This document shows, one piece after another, positions 8,425 to 18,629 of a stretch of DNA of 43,316 nucleotides. The stretch comes from Janthinobacterium sp. GTDB lineage: Bacteria > Pseudomonadota > Gammaproteobacteria > Burkholderiales > Burkholderiaceae_D. The position numbers and the translations under genes were made by a program. How positions within the stretch are numbered: position 1 is the first letter of the stretch; every line of letters starts with the position of its first letter. The stretch is taken from positions 1 to 43,316 of the forward strand of contig NZ_RFSK01000051.1 in NCBI RefSeq assembly GCF_009923995.1, written 5' to 3'. Under the pieces are notes generated by a model that worked only from the letters and a program-made list of their open reading frames with translations, made no database searches and was not told where the DNA came from.

Positions 8425-8880
8425 TCAGCCCGAACCGGGCGTGGCGCTCTTGCTGTCGAGATTGGCGATGATGCGGCTGAGCATGGACAGCAAGGCGCGT
8501 TCTTCCTCGGCGCTGAAACCGGCGAGGGCGGCGCGGTTGCTGGCATGAATGGCCTCCTTGATCAGGGACGATTGCTGCAGGGCGGCCGGGGTAAGGCCGA
8601 ACAGGCTGCTGCGCCCATCGCCGGGGTCCGCCTGGCGGCTGACCAGGCCGTCACGTTCCATGCGGGCCAGGGTGGCCGCCATGGTCGGCTGCTCGACGGC
8701 AGCGGCGGCTGTCAATGCTTTCTGCGTCAGCAGCGCGCCGTTGGCCAGTTCGTAGAACACGGGCAACTGGCCGGGCGCCATGCCGACGGGCTTGAGCTTG
8801 CGCTCGATGACCCTGGCAAAGAGGCGTGCCGCCCGGCTGGTCATGTGGCCGGCGGACTGCGCTTTCTGGAAGTCGATCAT
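8425..8880 (-). CDS. MarR-family transcriptional regulator
   Basis: A 151-residue winged-helix dimer of the MarR family. The recognition region is AAAVEQPTMAATLARMERDGLVSRQADPGDGRSS, with the conserved D-x-R-S wing motif; flanking helices form the dimer interface. The start at ATG 8880 (MIDFQKAQ) is chosen over an in-frame ATG 30 bp upstream because the latter lies inside the palindromic operator and would add an atypical N-terminus. Two palindromes just upstream suggest autoregulation. The gcd gene downstream on the same strand is a possible target, but this is only positional. The effector ligand is unknown. Confidence 0.85.
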   Translation of the reverse strand: MIDFQKAQSAGHMTSRAARLFARVIERKLKPVGMAPGQLPVFYELANGALLTQKALTAAAAVEQPTMAATLARMERDGLVSRQADPGDGRSSLFGLTPAALQQSSLIKEAIHASNRAALAGFSAEEERALLSMLSRIIANLDSKSATPGSG

Positions 8881-8903
8881 GGGAAGCTTTCGGCGAAAAC
8901 AAT

Positions 8904-8943
8904 ATAGCATGCTATCATAATTTGATCATGTATAGCAGGCTAT
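8904..8943. promoter_or_regulatory. Paired palindromic operator of the MarR gene
   Basis: ATAGCATGCTAT (8904-8915) is a perfect 12-bp palindrome, and ATAGCAGGCTAT (8932-8943) repeats it with one central change. Start-to-start distance is 28 bp. Their place directly upstream of the MarR coding sequence, and the size typical of MarR dimer sites, suggest two binding sites for autorepression. Confidence 0.7.
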
Positions 8944-8969
8944 GTATTTTTCATCCGGCCCGTAAACGC

Positions 8970-8996
8970 AAAAAAACCGCCCGCAGGCGGTTTTTT
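8970..8996 (-). terminator. Rho-independent terminator behind the LpxO-like gene
   Basis: Stem CCGCC/GGCGG with a CGCA-type loop, flanked by runs of A and T. It lies 18 bp beyond the stop codon of the minus-strand hydroxylase gene and is nearly the same as the hairpin at 5785-5811. Confidence 0.85.
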
Positions 8997-9013
8997 CATG
9001 CCGGAAGCTGGCA

Positions 9014-9913
9014 CTAAATGAAATAGATCAAGGCGATGATGCCCACCACCAGCGCCACGCGCGTGACCTGGTAAGCCGTCTTGTTCCACGCCTTGAAGCG
9101 GCGGCGGTACTGGCCCATGGTCCAGGAAATCTGGAACAGCTTGCTCACGCCGCCCACCTGGTCGCCCAGTTCGTTGGGCGAGGCGGCGGCCGTCATCAGG
9201 GTGCGGCCCAGCCAGCGGTTCAGGGCCTGCGCCCAGCGGTAGCGCATGGGGCGCTCGATGTCGCAGAACAGGATGATGCGGTCGCTGTCGGCGTCGTTGC
9301 GGGCCCAGTGGATATACGTTTCGTCGAACATCACGGCCTGGCCGTCGCGCCAGCTGTGGCGTTCGCCATCGACGTCGATGAAGCAGCGGTCGTCGTTCGG
9401 CGTCTGCAAGCCCAGGTGGTAGCGCAGGGAACCGGCGAACGGGTCGCGGTGCGGGTTGAGCTTGCCGCCTTGCGGCAGTTCCGCGAACATGGCCGCCTTG
9501 ATCGAGGGAATCGATTGCAGCAGGGCATAGGTCTGCGGGCACATCTGCTGCGCCGACGGGTGATTCGCGTCATACCATTTCAGGTAGAAACGCTTCCAGC
9601 CATACTTGAAGAAGGAATTGAAGCCCACGTCATTGTTCTTCTCGGCCGCCTTGATCTTTTTCATTTCCTGCATGCGCAGCGCTTCATCGCGGATGACCTG
9701 CCAGTTCTGCTGCAGCGGCGCCAGTTCCGGGAATTGCTCGACGGACAGATATGGCGTGGCCGGCACCTTGGAAAAGGTGTGCATGAACAGGTTCAGCGGC
9801 GACATGAACGAGGAGTGATCGAAGATCTGGCGGCGGAACGGCAGGCGCACCTTGCCCCGAAAATGAATATGTAAGACGGAAAACACAAAAATGCCCAGCA
9901 AGGCCCACTTCAT
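9014..9913 (-). CDS. Aspartyl/asparaginyl beta-hydroxylase family protein, LpxO-like
   Basis: A 299-residue membrane-anchored Fe(II)/2-oxoglutarate dioxygenase. Hydrophobic segments lie at both ends (residues ~2-16 and the last ~18). The catalytic part has the family's iron-binding region HRDPFAGSLRYHLGLQ and the late HWARN histidine. LpxO hydroxylates the secondary acyl chain of lipid A at the inner membrane; length and the two terminal anchors match LpxO better than the soluble peptide hydroxylases. The start at ATG 9913 (MKWALLGIF) gives a normal membrane N-terminus; a TTG 30 bp upstream is possible but less likely. It stands alone with its own terminator. Confidence 0.85.
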   Translation of the reverse strand: MKWALLGIFVFSVLHIHFRGKVRLPFRRQIFDHSSFMSPLNLFMHTFSKVPATPYLSVEQFPELAPLQQNWQVIRDEALRMQEMKKIKAAEKNNDVGFNSFFKYGWKRFYLKWYDANHPSAQQMCPQTYALLQSIPSIKAAMFAELPQGGKLNPHRDPFAGSLRYHLGLQTPNDDRCFIDVDGERHSWRDGQAVMFDETYIHWARNDADSDRIILFCDIERPMRYRWAQALNRWLGRTLMTAAASPNELGDQVGGVSKLFQISWTMGQYRRRFKAWNKTAYQVTRVALVVGIIALIYFI

Positions 9914-10046
9914 ACCTAACCCCGATTGTAAAGAATGCGGCAATTATAACCAGTTAATGACATGGCCTCCTGCACCTGGGTGAAGGAATCATGAAGCGGC
10001 GCGCAGGGCTACAATACCTCACTTTCACCACTGACGAGGGATAAGT

Positions 10047-10496
10047 ATGGAAATCTGGCACGCACCGCTCGACCTGGCCACGCTCAACGCCGCCAGCGAA
10101 GGCACGGCCATGCGCCACCTGGGCATCGCCTTCACGGCCTTCGGGCCGGACTGGATCGAGGCAAGCATGCCCGTCGACCACCGCACCATGCAGCCGTTCA
10201 AGCTGCTGCATGGGGGCGCCTCCGTGCTGCTGGCCGAGACCCTGGGCAGCATGGCGGCGAATGCCTGCCTCGACAGCCGCCGGCAGGTGAGCGTGGGCCA
10301 GGAAATCAATGCCAACCACGTGCGCGGCGTGCGCGGCGGCCACGTCACGGGCCGCGCCACGCCCATCCACCGTGGCCGCACCAGCCAGGTATGGGAAATC
10401 CGCATCGTCGACGAGCAGGGCAGGCTGTGCTGCATTTCGCGCATCACCATGGCCGTCATCGATGCGCCCGGCGCAGGCGGCGATGGTACTTCTTGA
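10047..10496 (+). CDS. Hotdog-fold acyl-CoA thioesterase, YdiI/MenI-like (PaaI family)
   Basis: A 149-residue hotdog thioesterase. HGGASVLLAETLGS holds the family's oxyanion and catalytic glutamate (LAE), and QEINANHVRGVRGG is the second-strand CoA-binding region. Members hydrolyse aromatic or short acyl-CoA esters such as 1,4-dihydroxy-2-naphthoyl-CoA; the true substrate here is not evident, since no menaquinone genes are near. A GAGGGATAA leader provides a reasonable ribosome binding site. An FNR-like box overlaps the stop codon and probably belongs to the next gene. Confidence 0.88.
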   Translation: MEIWHAPLDLATLNAASEGTAMRHLGIAFTAFGPDWIEASMPVDHRTMQPFKLLHGGASVLLAETLGSMAANACLDSRRQVSVGQEINANHVRGVRGGHVTGRATPIHRGRTSQVWEIRIVDEQGRLCCISRITMAVIDAPGAGGDGTS

Positions 10497-10506
10497 CTTG
10501 GGTCAA
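10493..10506 (+). promoter_or_regulatory. FNR/CRP-family-like operator
   Basis: TTGACTTGGGTCAA: perfect TTGAC/GTCAA arms with a 4-base centre, the layout of FNR/ANR-type boxes. It overlaps the thioesterase stop codon and lies ~65 bp ahead of the expected transcription start set by TATAAT at 10552-10557, a class I activator position for the chemoreceptor gene. Confidence 0.5.
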
Positions 10507-10551
10507 GGCATCCGAAGTGAACGCGTGGAATCATCCAGAACGCTGTTCGCT

Positions 10552-10557
10552 TATAAT
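10552..10557 (+). promoter_or_regulatory. Candidate -10 element for the chemoreceptor gene
   Basis: A perfect TATAAT without an obvious -35 box, as is common for activated promoters. It would give a leader of about 180 bases. That leader contains a GC-rich hairpin near 10575-10600 (CGCGCGGA/TCCGCGCG) of unknown role. Confidence 0.5.
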
Positions 10558-10746
10558 TCAGTGTGCTCATGAGCCGCGCGGAACTTCCGCGCGCGTCCAC
10601 ATTGCCCCGAAATAGAAGCTGACTGCCCAAAAAACGCCAGTTAGATGCCCGGCCTGCGCCATGCAGGACTGGCAAGACGACGGCGAGCAGACCGCCGGTC
10701 CCGCTGGACCGGCAAACAATCAACTTTACACAGGGCAATAACAACA

Positions 10747-12327
10747 ATGAAGTCATTCAATCGCCTGACGATAGGCGCACGCCTGAGCGCAGGCTTTGCC
10801 GCGCTGGTCCTCCTGATGCTGGTGCTGGCCGCCTTTGCGCTGCTGCGCATGGGCGCCATCGCCGGCGCCATGGAGGCGCAGGAAAAAGTCCAGCTGGAAA
10901 AACTCGAACCGCTGTACGTGGCGCGCGAAGCGCTGGACCAGACGGGCCTGGCGGCGCGCAACGCCTACATCTTCCATGACCAGGCCGCCGCCGCGAAGGA
11001 GCTGGATATCCTCGACAGCCAGAAGGCGCTGTACCTGGACGCGCTGGCCCGCCTGGCGCCCAGGTTCGCCGGCGATGCCATGTTCGACAAGGTCAGCAAG
11101 GGCTTGCAGGCCATGGCGCTGGAACTGCAGCGTCCGCGCCAGTTCCGCGCGGCGGGACAGATGGAGCAGTACGGCACCTTCCTCGTCGACGAGTGCAGCC
11201 CCCTGCGGCGGCAGATCGTCGCCGATATCGATGCCGTGCTCAAATCCGTGCAGCGGGAGTCGGAACAGGCGAGTGCGGATGCGCGCGCCATCCACGCCCA
11301 GTCGCTGCGATGGATCGGCGTGCTGGCCGCGCTGAGCATACTGGTGTGCATCTTCGTCGCCACCTTCATCACGCGGGGCCTGCTGCGCCAGCTGGGCGGC
11401 GAACCGGCGTACGCGGCCGCCATCGCGGGCCGCATCGCGCAGGGCGAACTGGCCATCGACGTGCACACGCGCGACGGCGACGACAGCAGTTTATTGTTTG
11501 CCATCAAGACCATGCGCGACAACCTGGCCGCCATCGTCGGCAAGGTGCGCCACGGTACGGAAAGCATCGCCACGGCGTCCACGGAAATCGCCTCGGGCAA
11601 CCGCGACCTGTCGCAGCGCACGGAGCAGCAGGCCGGTTCGCTGGAAGAGGTGGCCTCGTCGATGGAAGAACTGATTTCCGCCGTGCGCCAGAATGCGGAC
11701 AACGCGCAGCAGGCCAACCGCCTGGCGCGCGAGGCGTCGCACGTGTCGGAGCAGGGCGGCAAGGCCGTGGCCGAAGTGGTGCATACCATGGGCCTGATCA
11801 ATGCCTCCTCGAACAAGATCGTCGACATCATCGGCGTGATCGACAGCATCGCCTTCCAGACGAATATCCTGGCCCTGAACGCGGCCGTGGAAGCGGCGCG
11901 CGCGGGCGAGCAGGGACGCGGCTTCGCCGTCGTGGCCACGGAAGTGCGCAGCCTGGCGCAGCGCTCCAGCGCCGCCGCCCGTGAAATCAAGGCGCTGATC
12001 GACGATTCCGTCAGCAAGGTGGGCACGGGCACCGTGCTCGTCGAGCAGGCGGGCGCCACCATGCACGACGTGGTGGCCGGCATCGGCCGCGTGACGGGCA
12101 TCATGGCCGAGATCAGCCATGCCACGCAGGAGCAGGGCGCCGGCATCGAGCAGGTCAACCGCGCCATCGTCGACATGGACCGGGTGACCCAGCAGAACGC
12201 GGCCCTGGTGGAACAGGCGGCGGCCGCCGCGCACGAGCTGCAGCAGCAGGCGGCGCAGCTGGAGCAGGAAGTGGGCATCTTCAAGCTGGCCAGGCCGGCC
12301 AGCGGCCCCCTGCGCCTGGCGGCCTGA
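10747..12327 (+). CDS. Methyl-accepting chemotaxis protein
   Basis: A 526-residue transmembrane chemoreceptor. The first membrane span is at residues ~11-33, the periplasmic sensing part (~34-190) looks like a four-helix bundle, and the second span is at ~192-212. A HAMP domain follows, then the cytoplasmic signalling coiled coil. The hairpin tip is intact ([20 protein letters not shown], then [20 protein letters not shown]). It relays ligand binding to CheA/CheW. There is no C-terminal CheR/CheB tether pentapeptide. ATG 10747 is used; an upstream in-frame extension to 10645 lacks a signal and is probably leader. An FNR-like box upstream hints at oxygen-linked expression. The ligand is unknown, and no che genes are nearby. 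Confidence 0.92.
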   Translation: MKSFNRLTIGARLSAGFAALVLLMLVLAAFALLRMGAIAGAMEAQEKVQLEKLEPLYVAREALDQTGLAARNAYIFHDQAAAAKELDILDSQKALYLDALARLAPRFAGDAMFDKVSKGLQAMALELQRPRQFRAAGQMEQYGTFLVDECSPLRRQIVADIDAVLKSVQRESEQASADARAIHAQSLRWIGVLAALSILVCIFVATFITRGLLRQLGGEPAYAAAIAGRIAQGELAIDVHTRDGDDSSLLFAIKTMRDNLAAIVGKVRHGTESIATASTEIASGNRDLSQRTEQQAGSLEEVASSMEELISAVRQNADNAQQANRLAREASHVSEQGGKAVAEVVHTMGLINASSNKIVDIIGVIDSIAFQTNILALNAAVEAARAGEQGRGFAVVATEVRSLAQRSSAAAREIKALIDDSVSKVGTGTVLVEQAGATMHDVVAGIGRVTGIMAEISHATQEQGAGIEQVNRAIVDMDRVTQQNAALVEQAAAAAHELQQQAAQLEQEVGIFKLARPASGPLRLAA

Positions 12328-12417
12328 CGCGGGGCAGGCACGGGGCACGCGACACGCCGCGTGCCGGGTGTGCTTTTACGCGCTACAATGAAAGCTGGAC
12401 CACCGCCAGGACTTTCC

Positions 12418-12957
12418 ATGCAAGTGCGCAGCAGCCACGATATGTCCAGCCCGGACGATGCCGACAAGCCGGCGCCGCCCGTGCTGCAGCAAGCCCTGGC
12501 CGGCCTGGGCTGGGGACTGCTGACCTGTCTGCTGTGCTTTATCATCCTGTACCTCACCAAATGGCTGCTGCCGCCCGAATACTGGGGCGCGCATACGGGC
12601 CTGGCCAAATTCAAGCGCGAAGTGTCGCTGCCCATGCTGGTCTTCTGGGTGGTCATCTATTCTCCCATCCTGGAAACCTTCCTCGGCCAGCTGCTGCCGC
12701 TGGAAATCCTCAAGCGCCTGGGCGCGGGCCGCCGCCTGAGCATCTTTGTCGGCGCCGTCCTGTGGGGCATCGTGCATTACATCAGCGGCGGCTTGCTGCA
12801 TGCCATCGTCGCGCTGGGTTCCGGCGCCATGTTCAGCCTAGTCTACCTGCGCTGCCGGGGACCGGGCGTGGCCGCCGCCTACACGACGACGGCGTTTTCC
12901 CGCGCCTGCAACAACATCGCCATCCTCGTGGCCGTGTTCTACGGCTTCGACGCCTGA
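12418..12957 (+). CDS. CPBP-family intramembrane metalloprotease-like protein
   Basis: A 179-residue membrane protein with about five hydrophobic segments. It has the spaced motif set of the CPBP (Abi/CAAX protease-like) family: Glu86 in SPILETFLGQ, His120 in WGIVHYISGG and Asn165/Asn166 in RACNNIAIL. The first motif has a single Glu (ET) instead of the common EE, so activity is uncertain. ATG 12418 is chosen; TACAAT at 12384-12389 resembles a -10 box, which would place the ATG at 12388 at or before the transcript start. The target protein is unknown. Confidence 0.72.
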   Translation: MQVRSSHDMSSPDDADKPAPPVLQQALAGLGWGLLTCLLCFIILYLTKWLLPPEYWGAHTGLAKFKREVSLPMLVFWVVIYSPILETFLGQLLPLEILKRLGAGRRLSIFVGAVLWGIVHYISGGLLHAIVALGSGAMFSLVYLRCRGPGVAAAYTTTAFSRACNNIAILVAVFYGFDA

Positions 12958-13315
12958 GCCGGTCGGCTTCTCGTCCCCGTTCTCAATCAAGACAGTAGCA
13001 GTCGCGCCAGCGCCCCGCCAGCGCACTGCCCATTCCCGCCTTGTTCGTTTGATGCGCGGCCATGCCGCCTGGGCGCTCAGGCGCGTCCTTCATGACATTT
13101 GCATGACAAATAACAGTGTTTCCCTTCCTTGAACGTCAGTATCAGGCGCATCGGACGCGGCGGATCAACCCGCTTCGTCCATGCGCCGAAAGTGCCTGAG
13201 CCTTGACGGTGCACGCCGCGGTGCCCGCTCATGCTGCAGGGGCTTTTGCCTGGCATGCCGGCCTGCGCCGGCATATTCCATCTTGGTTTGAAGTTTAACG
13301 ACAGGAAACGGCAAC
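12958..13315. other. Leader and promoter region of the RTX locus
   Basis: A 358-bp gap with no gene seen. It holds two small inverted repeats: ATTTG/CAAAT (13097-13111) and a 7-bp hairpin ATGCCGG/CCGGCAT with a 6-base loop (13255-13274), 42 bp before the RTX start codon. Either could be a regulator site. AGGAAA before the ATG at 13316 is the ribosome binding site. Confidence 0.4.
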
Positions 13316-16300
13316 ATGACTGAAAAAATTGCATCCGACACCAGCGTCTCCGCCATCGATGCTTACCTGAACAGCGCCGCGCTGGCGGCCCCGCAGCGCT
13401 TTGTCGGCACGGCGAACGCCGATGTCCTCACGGGCACCACGGGCGCCGACGTGCTCGAAGGCCTGGCCGGCGACGACACGTATTACGTCAACCACAGCGG
13501 CGACGTGATCGTCGAGCTGGCCAACGGCGGCACGGATACCGTGTACACCAGCGTCGACTACGCGGTGCCGGACAATGTCGAGAACGTGCGCCTGACGGCC
13601 GCCGGCCTGACGGTGACGGGCAGCGCCAACACCAATAATGTCTTTCACGTCAGTGTGGCCGGCGGCAACCGGATCGATGGCGGCGGCACCGGCAACTCGG
13701 TCAACTACGTAGCTTCCGACAGGGGCGTGACGGCGACGCTGCTGGGGGCGAATGACCCGCTGGCGGCGCCTGCGGGCAGCGACGTGCTGGTCAACCTGAT
13801 GAGCATGGTTGGCAGCAAATTCGACGACGTCCTGACCGGCAATGAACTCAAGAATGCTCTCATCGGCGGCTTCGGCAACGATACCTTGCGTGGAGGCAAG
13901 GGCGACGATACCCTGGCCGGCATGCAGGGCGACGACACGTATATCTTTGCCCGTGGCGATGGCGCCGACGTCATCGTCGAGACGGAAGAAGCCGGCAGCC
14001 ACAACATCGTCTCCTTCCTGGCCGGCATCGGCGCCGACCAGCTGTGGTTCCGCCAGGTGGGCGCGAACCTGGAAGTGAGCACCATCGGCACGACGGACAA
14101 GGTCACCATCAATGCCTGGTTCTCCGGCACGGGGCCGCGCATCGAACAGTTCCGCACGGCCGATGGCCGCGTGCTGCTGGGCAGTGACGTGCAAAAGCTT
14201 GTGCAGGCGATGGCGGGCCTGGCCCTGCCGCCGCTGGGACAGCTGACCCTGCCTGCCGGCACGGCGGCCGCCCTGGCACCGGCGCTGGCGCAGAACTGGC
14301 GCACGGAAGGCCCGGGCCAGCCCAGCAATGGCAGCTTCACCGGCACGGCGAACGCGGACATCATCAAGGGCACGGCGGGCGCCGACGTGATGATCGGCCT
14401 GGCTGGCGACGACATCTATTATGTCAACCACAGCGGCGACCTCGTGGTTGAACAGGCGGGCGGCGGACGCGACACTGTCTACGTCAGCGCCAATTACACG
14501 GTGGCCGCGCATGTCGAGGAGGTGCATGTCAGCGCATCGGGCCTGACGGTCACCGGCAGCAGTAACGACCAGCGTTTCCATGTCGACGTCAGCGGCGGCA
14601 ACCTGCTGCTGGGCGCCGGACTCGACAATGTCGCCACCTATGCCGGCGCCAAAACGGGCGCCGTGGCCACGCTGTACTCCATCAACGGCACGCCCACGGC
14701 GGCCCCCGGCAGCGACGTGCTCGTCAATTTCAGCAGCGTGGAAGGCAGCGCCTATGACGACGTGCTGTCAGGCAACGAGCGGGCCAACACCCTGTCCGGC
14801 GGCCTCGGCAACGATACCTTGCAAGGCGGCAAGGGCGACGACGTGCTGACCGGCGGCCTGGGCGATGATATCTATGTCTTTGGCCGCGGCGACGGCGACG
14901 ACCTCGTACTCGAAGCCTCCGCCGATGCCGGTTACGATGCCATCGCTTTCCTCGCCGGCGTCAACATCGACCAGCTGTGGTTCCGCCAGGTGGGCAATGA
15001 CCTGGAGGTGAGCACCATCGGCACCACCGACAAGATCACCATCCGCGCCTGGAACGGGGCCGTGCCGAATATCGAGGAATTCCGCACGGCCGCCGGCCAC
15101 ATCCTGCGCGGCGCCGACGTGCAGCTGCTGGTGCAGGCGATGGCGAACCTGACGCCGCCGCCGCTGGGCCAGCTGACCCTGCCTGCCGGCACGGCTGCCA
15201 TCCTGGCGCCCGTGCTGGCCCAGGCCTGGCACTTCAACGGTCCCACGCAGCCGACGGGGCAAACCTTCACCGGCACGGCGAATGCCGATATCATCACAGG
15301 CTCCGCGGGCGCCGACCTGATGGAAGGCCTGGGCGGCGACGACACGTATTACGTCAACCACAGCGGCGACTTCATCGTCGAACGGGGCAATGGCGGCACC
15401 GACACCGTGTACACCAGCGTCGACTACACGGTGGCCGACAATGTCGAACGCGTGCGCCTCAACGGCCCGGGCCTGACGGTGACGGGCAGCGCCTACACGA
15501 ATAACGTCTTTTTCGTCGAGACCCCTGGCGGCAATGTGCTCGATGGCGCCGGCGAGGGCAACGCCGTCAATTACGCCGGCGCCAGCACGGGCGTGACGGC
15601 CGTTTTCGCGCCTGTCGGCACGCCGCTGGCAGCGCGCGCGGGCGTCGACGTACTGGCCAACTTCAATGCCGTGGTCGGCAGCAAGTTCGATGATGTGCTG
15701 ACCGGCAACGAGCTGAAGAATATCCTGGTGGGCGCCCTGGGCAACGATACCCTGCAAGGCGGCAAGGGCGACGACATCCTGTCCGGCGCCCTGGGCAACG
15801 ACACCTACATCTTTGCCCGCGGCGACGGCGTTGACGTGATCAATGAGGTCAACGAGGCGGGCAGCCACGACGTGGTGGCCTTCCTGGCCGGCGTCAGCGC
15901 CGAGCAGCTGTGGTTCCGCCAGGTGGGCACGAATCTGGAGGTGAGCACCATCGGCACCACGGACAAGATCAGCATCACAGGCTGGTATGCGGCCACGGGG
16001 GCGAGCATCGAGGAATTCCGCATGGCCGATGGCCGCGTGCTGCTGGGCAGCAATGTGCAAAAGCTGGTGCAGGCGATGGCGGGCCTGACGCCGCCGCCCC
16101 TGGGCCAGCTGACCTTGCCTGCCGGCACGGCCGCCACCCTGGCGCCCGTGCTGGCGCAGAACTGGCGCGCCGGCCAGACGTTCGGCGCCGCCAGCCAGGC
16201 GGCCAGCGGCAGTTGGCAAGCCGATCCGTCGCAGCTGGTGCAAGCCATGGCCGGCTTTGCCGTGCCGGCGTCGGCGTCGGCGCCGTGGTCGGCCCATGGC

Positions 16301-16339
16301 GGCCAAGTCGCGCAGATCCAGCTGGCGGCAGCGCATTAA
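13316..16339 (+). CDS. RTX-like calcium-binding protein with three large modules, type I secretion substrate
   Basis: A 1007-residue acidic, Asp/Gly-rich protein without an N-terminal signal peptide or membrane span. Residues ~29-340, 341-650 and 651-~948 are three copies of one module. Each starts with a short RTX-like block (GTANAD...LxGDDxYYVNHSGD), continues with a beta-rich stretch, a second RTX block (GxGNDTLxGGKGDDxL, calcium-binding nonapeptides) and a haemolysin-type calcium-binding-related segment (LWFRQVG...EVSTIGTTDK). It ends with a QKLVQAMA / GQLTLPAGTAA linker. The C-terminus (~60 residues) carries a partial linker repeat and a small-residue tail like an uncleaved T1SS signal. 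The dedicated exporter genes follow directly. No enzyme domain is seen, so an adhesin, matrix or surface-layer-like role is inferred. Confidence 0.88.
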   Translation: MTEKIASDTSVSAIDAYLNSAALAAPQRFVGTANADVLTGTTGADVLEGLAGDDTYYVNHSGDVIVELANGGTDTVYTSVDYAVPDNVENVRLTAAGLTVTGSANTNNVFHVSVAGGNRIDGGGTGNSVNYVASDRGVTATLLGANDPLAAPAGSDVLVNLMSMVGSKFDDVLTGNELKNALIGGFGNDTLRGGKGDDTLAGMQGDDTYIFARGDGADVIVETEEAGSHNIVSFLAGIGADQLWFRQVGANLEVSTIGTTDKVTINAWFSGTGPRIEQFRTADGRVLLGSDVQKLVQAMAGLALPPLGQLTLPAGTAAALAPALAQNWRTEGPGQPSNGSFTGTANADIIKGTAGADVMIGLAGDDIYYVNHSGDLVVEQAGGGRDTVYVSANYTVAAHVEEVHVSASGLTVTGSSNDQRFHVDVSGGNLLLGAGLDNVATYAGAKTGAVATLYSINGTPTAAPGSDVLVNFSSVEGSAYDDVLSGNERANTLSGGLGNDTLQGGKGDDVLTGGLGDDIYVFGRGDGDDLVLEASADAGYDAIAFLAGVNIDQLWFRQVGNDLEVSTIGTTDKITIRAWNGAVPNIEEFRTAAGHILRGADVQLLVQAMANLTPPPLGQLTLPAGTAAILAPVLAQAWHFNGPTQPTGQTFTGTANADIITGSAGADLMEGLGGDDTYYVNHSGDFIVERGNGGTDTVYTSVDYTVADNVERVRLNGPGLTVTGSAYTNNVFFVETPGGNVLDGAGEGNAVNYAGASTGVTAVFAPVGTPLAARAGVDVLANFNAVVGSKFDDVLTGNELKNILVGALGNDTLQGGKGDDILSGALGNDTYIFARGDGVDVINEVNEAGSHDVVAFLAGVSAEQLWFRQVGTNLEVSTIGTTDKISITGWYAATGASIEEFRMADGRVLLGSNVQKLVQAMAGLTPPPLGQLTLPAGTAATLAPVLAQNWRAGQTFGAASQAASGSWQADPSQLVQAMAGFAVPASASAPWSAHGGQVAQIQLAAAH
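13400..16160 (+). repeat. Three tandem in-frame modules of ~930 bp
   Basis: Units start at 13400, 14336 and 15266, spacing 936 and 930 bp. Blocks such as the one coding YYVNHSGD and LWFRQVG are nearly the same at nucleotide level between copies. This points to duplication within the gene and makes unequal recombination, and so copy-number change, likely. Confidence 0.85.
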
Positions 16340-16376
16340 TCCCGTATTAATTCCTTGAGCAACTAGATCCACCCGC

Positions 16377-16421
16377 ACGCAGCCAGCCCGATACTTTCGT
16401 CGCGGCCTGGCTGCGTCATTG
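16377..16421 (+). terminator. Hairpin between substrate and exporter genes, possible attenuator
   Basis: A perfect 10-bp stem ACGCAGCCAG (16377-16386) / CTGGCTGCGT (16407-16416) with a 20-base loop, followed by a loose T-rich tract a few bases later. It may end part of the transcripts after the RTX gene or protect its 3' end, so that substrate message exceeds exporter message. Confidence 0.55.
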
Positions 16422-16439
16422 AATTTTTGACATGATCCG

Positions 16440-18625
<2,186 letters not shown>

Positions 18626-18629
<4 letters not shown>

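Noticed and set aside
10560..10746. Cyclic-di-GMP (GEMM) riboswitch in the chemoreceptor leader
   Set aside because: The leader is long and structured, but I could not find the conserved GEMM core or tetraloop-receptor elements.
13400..16160. CRISPR-like or satellite repeats
   Set aside because: The repeated units are ~930 bp and in frame within one protein gene; there are no short repeats with unique spacers.
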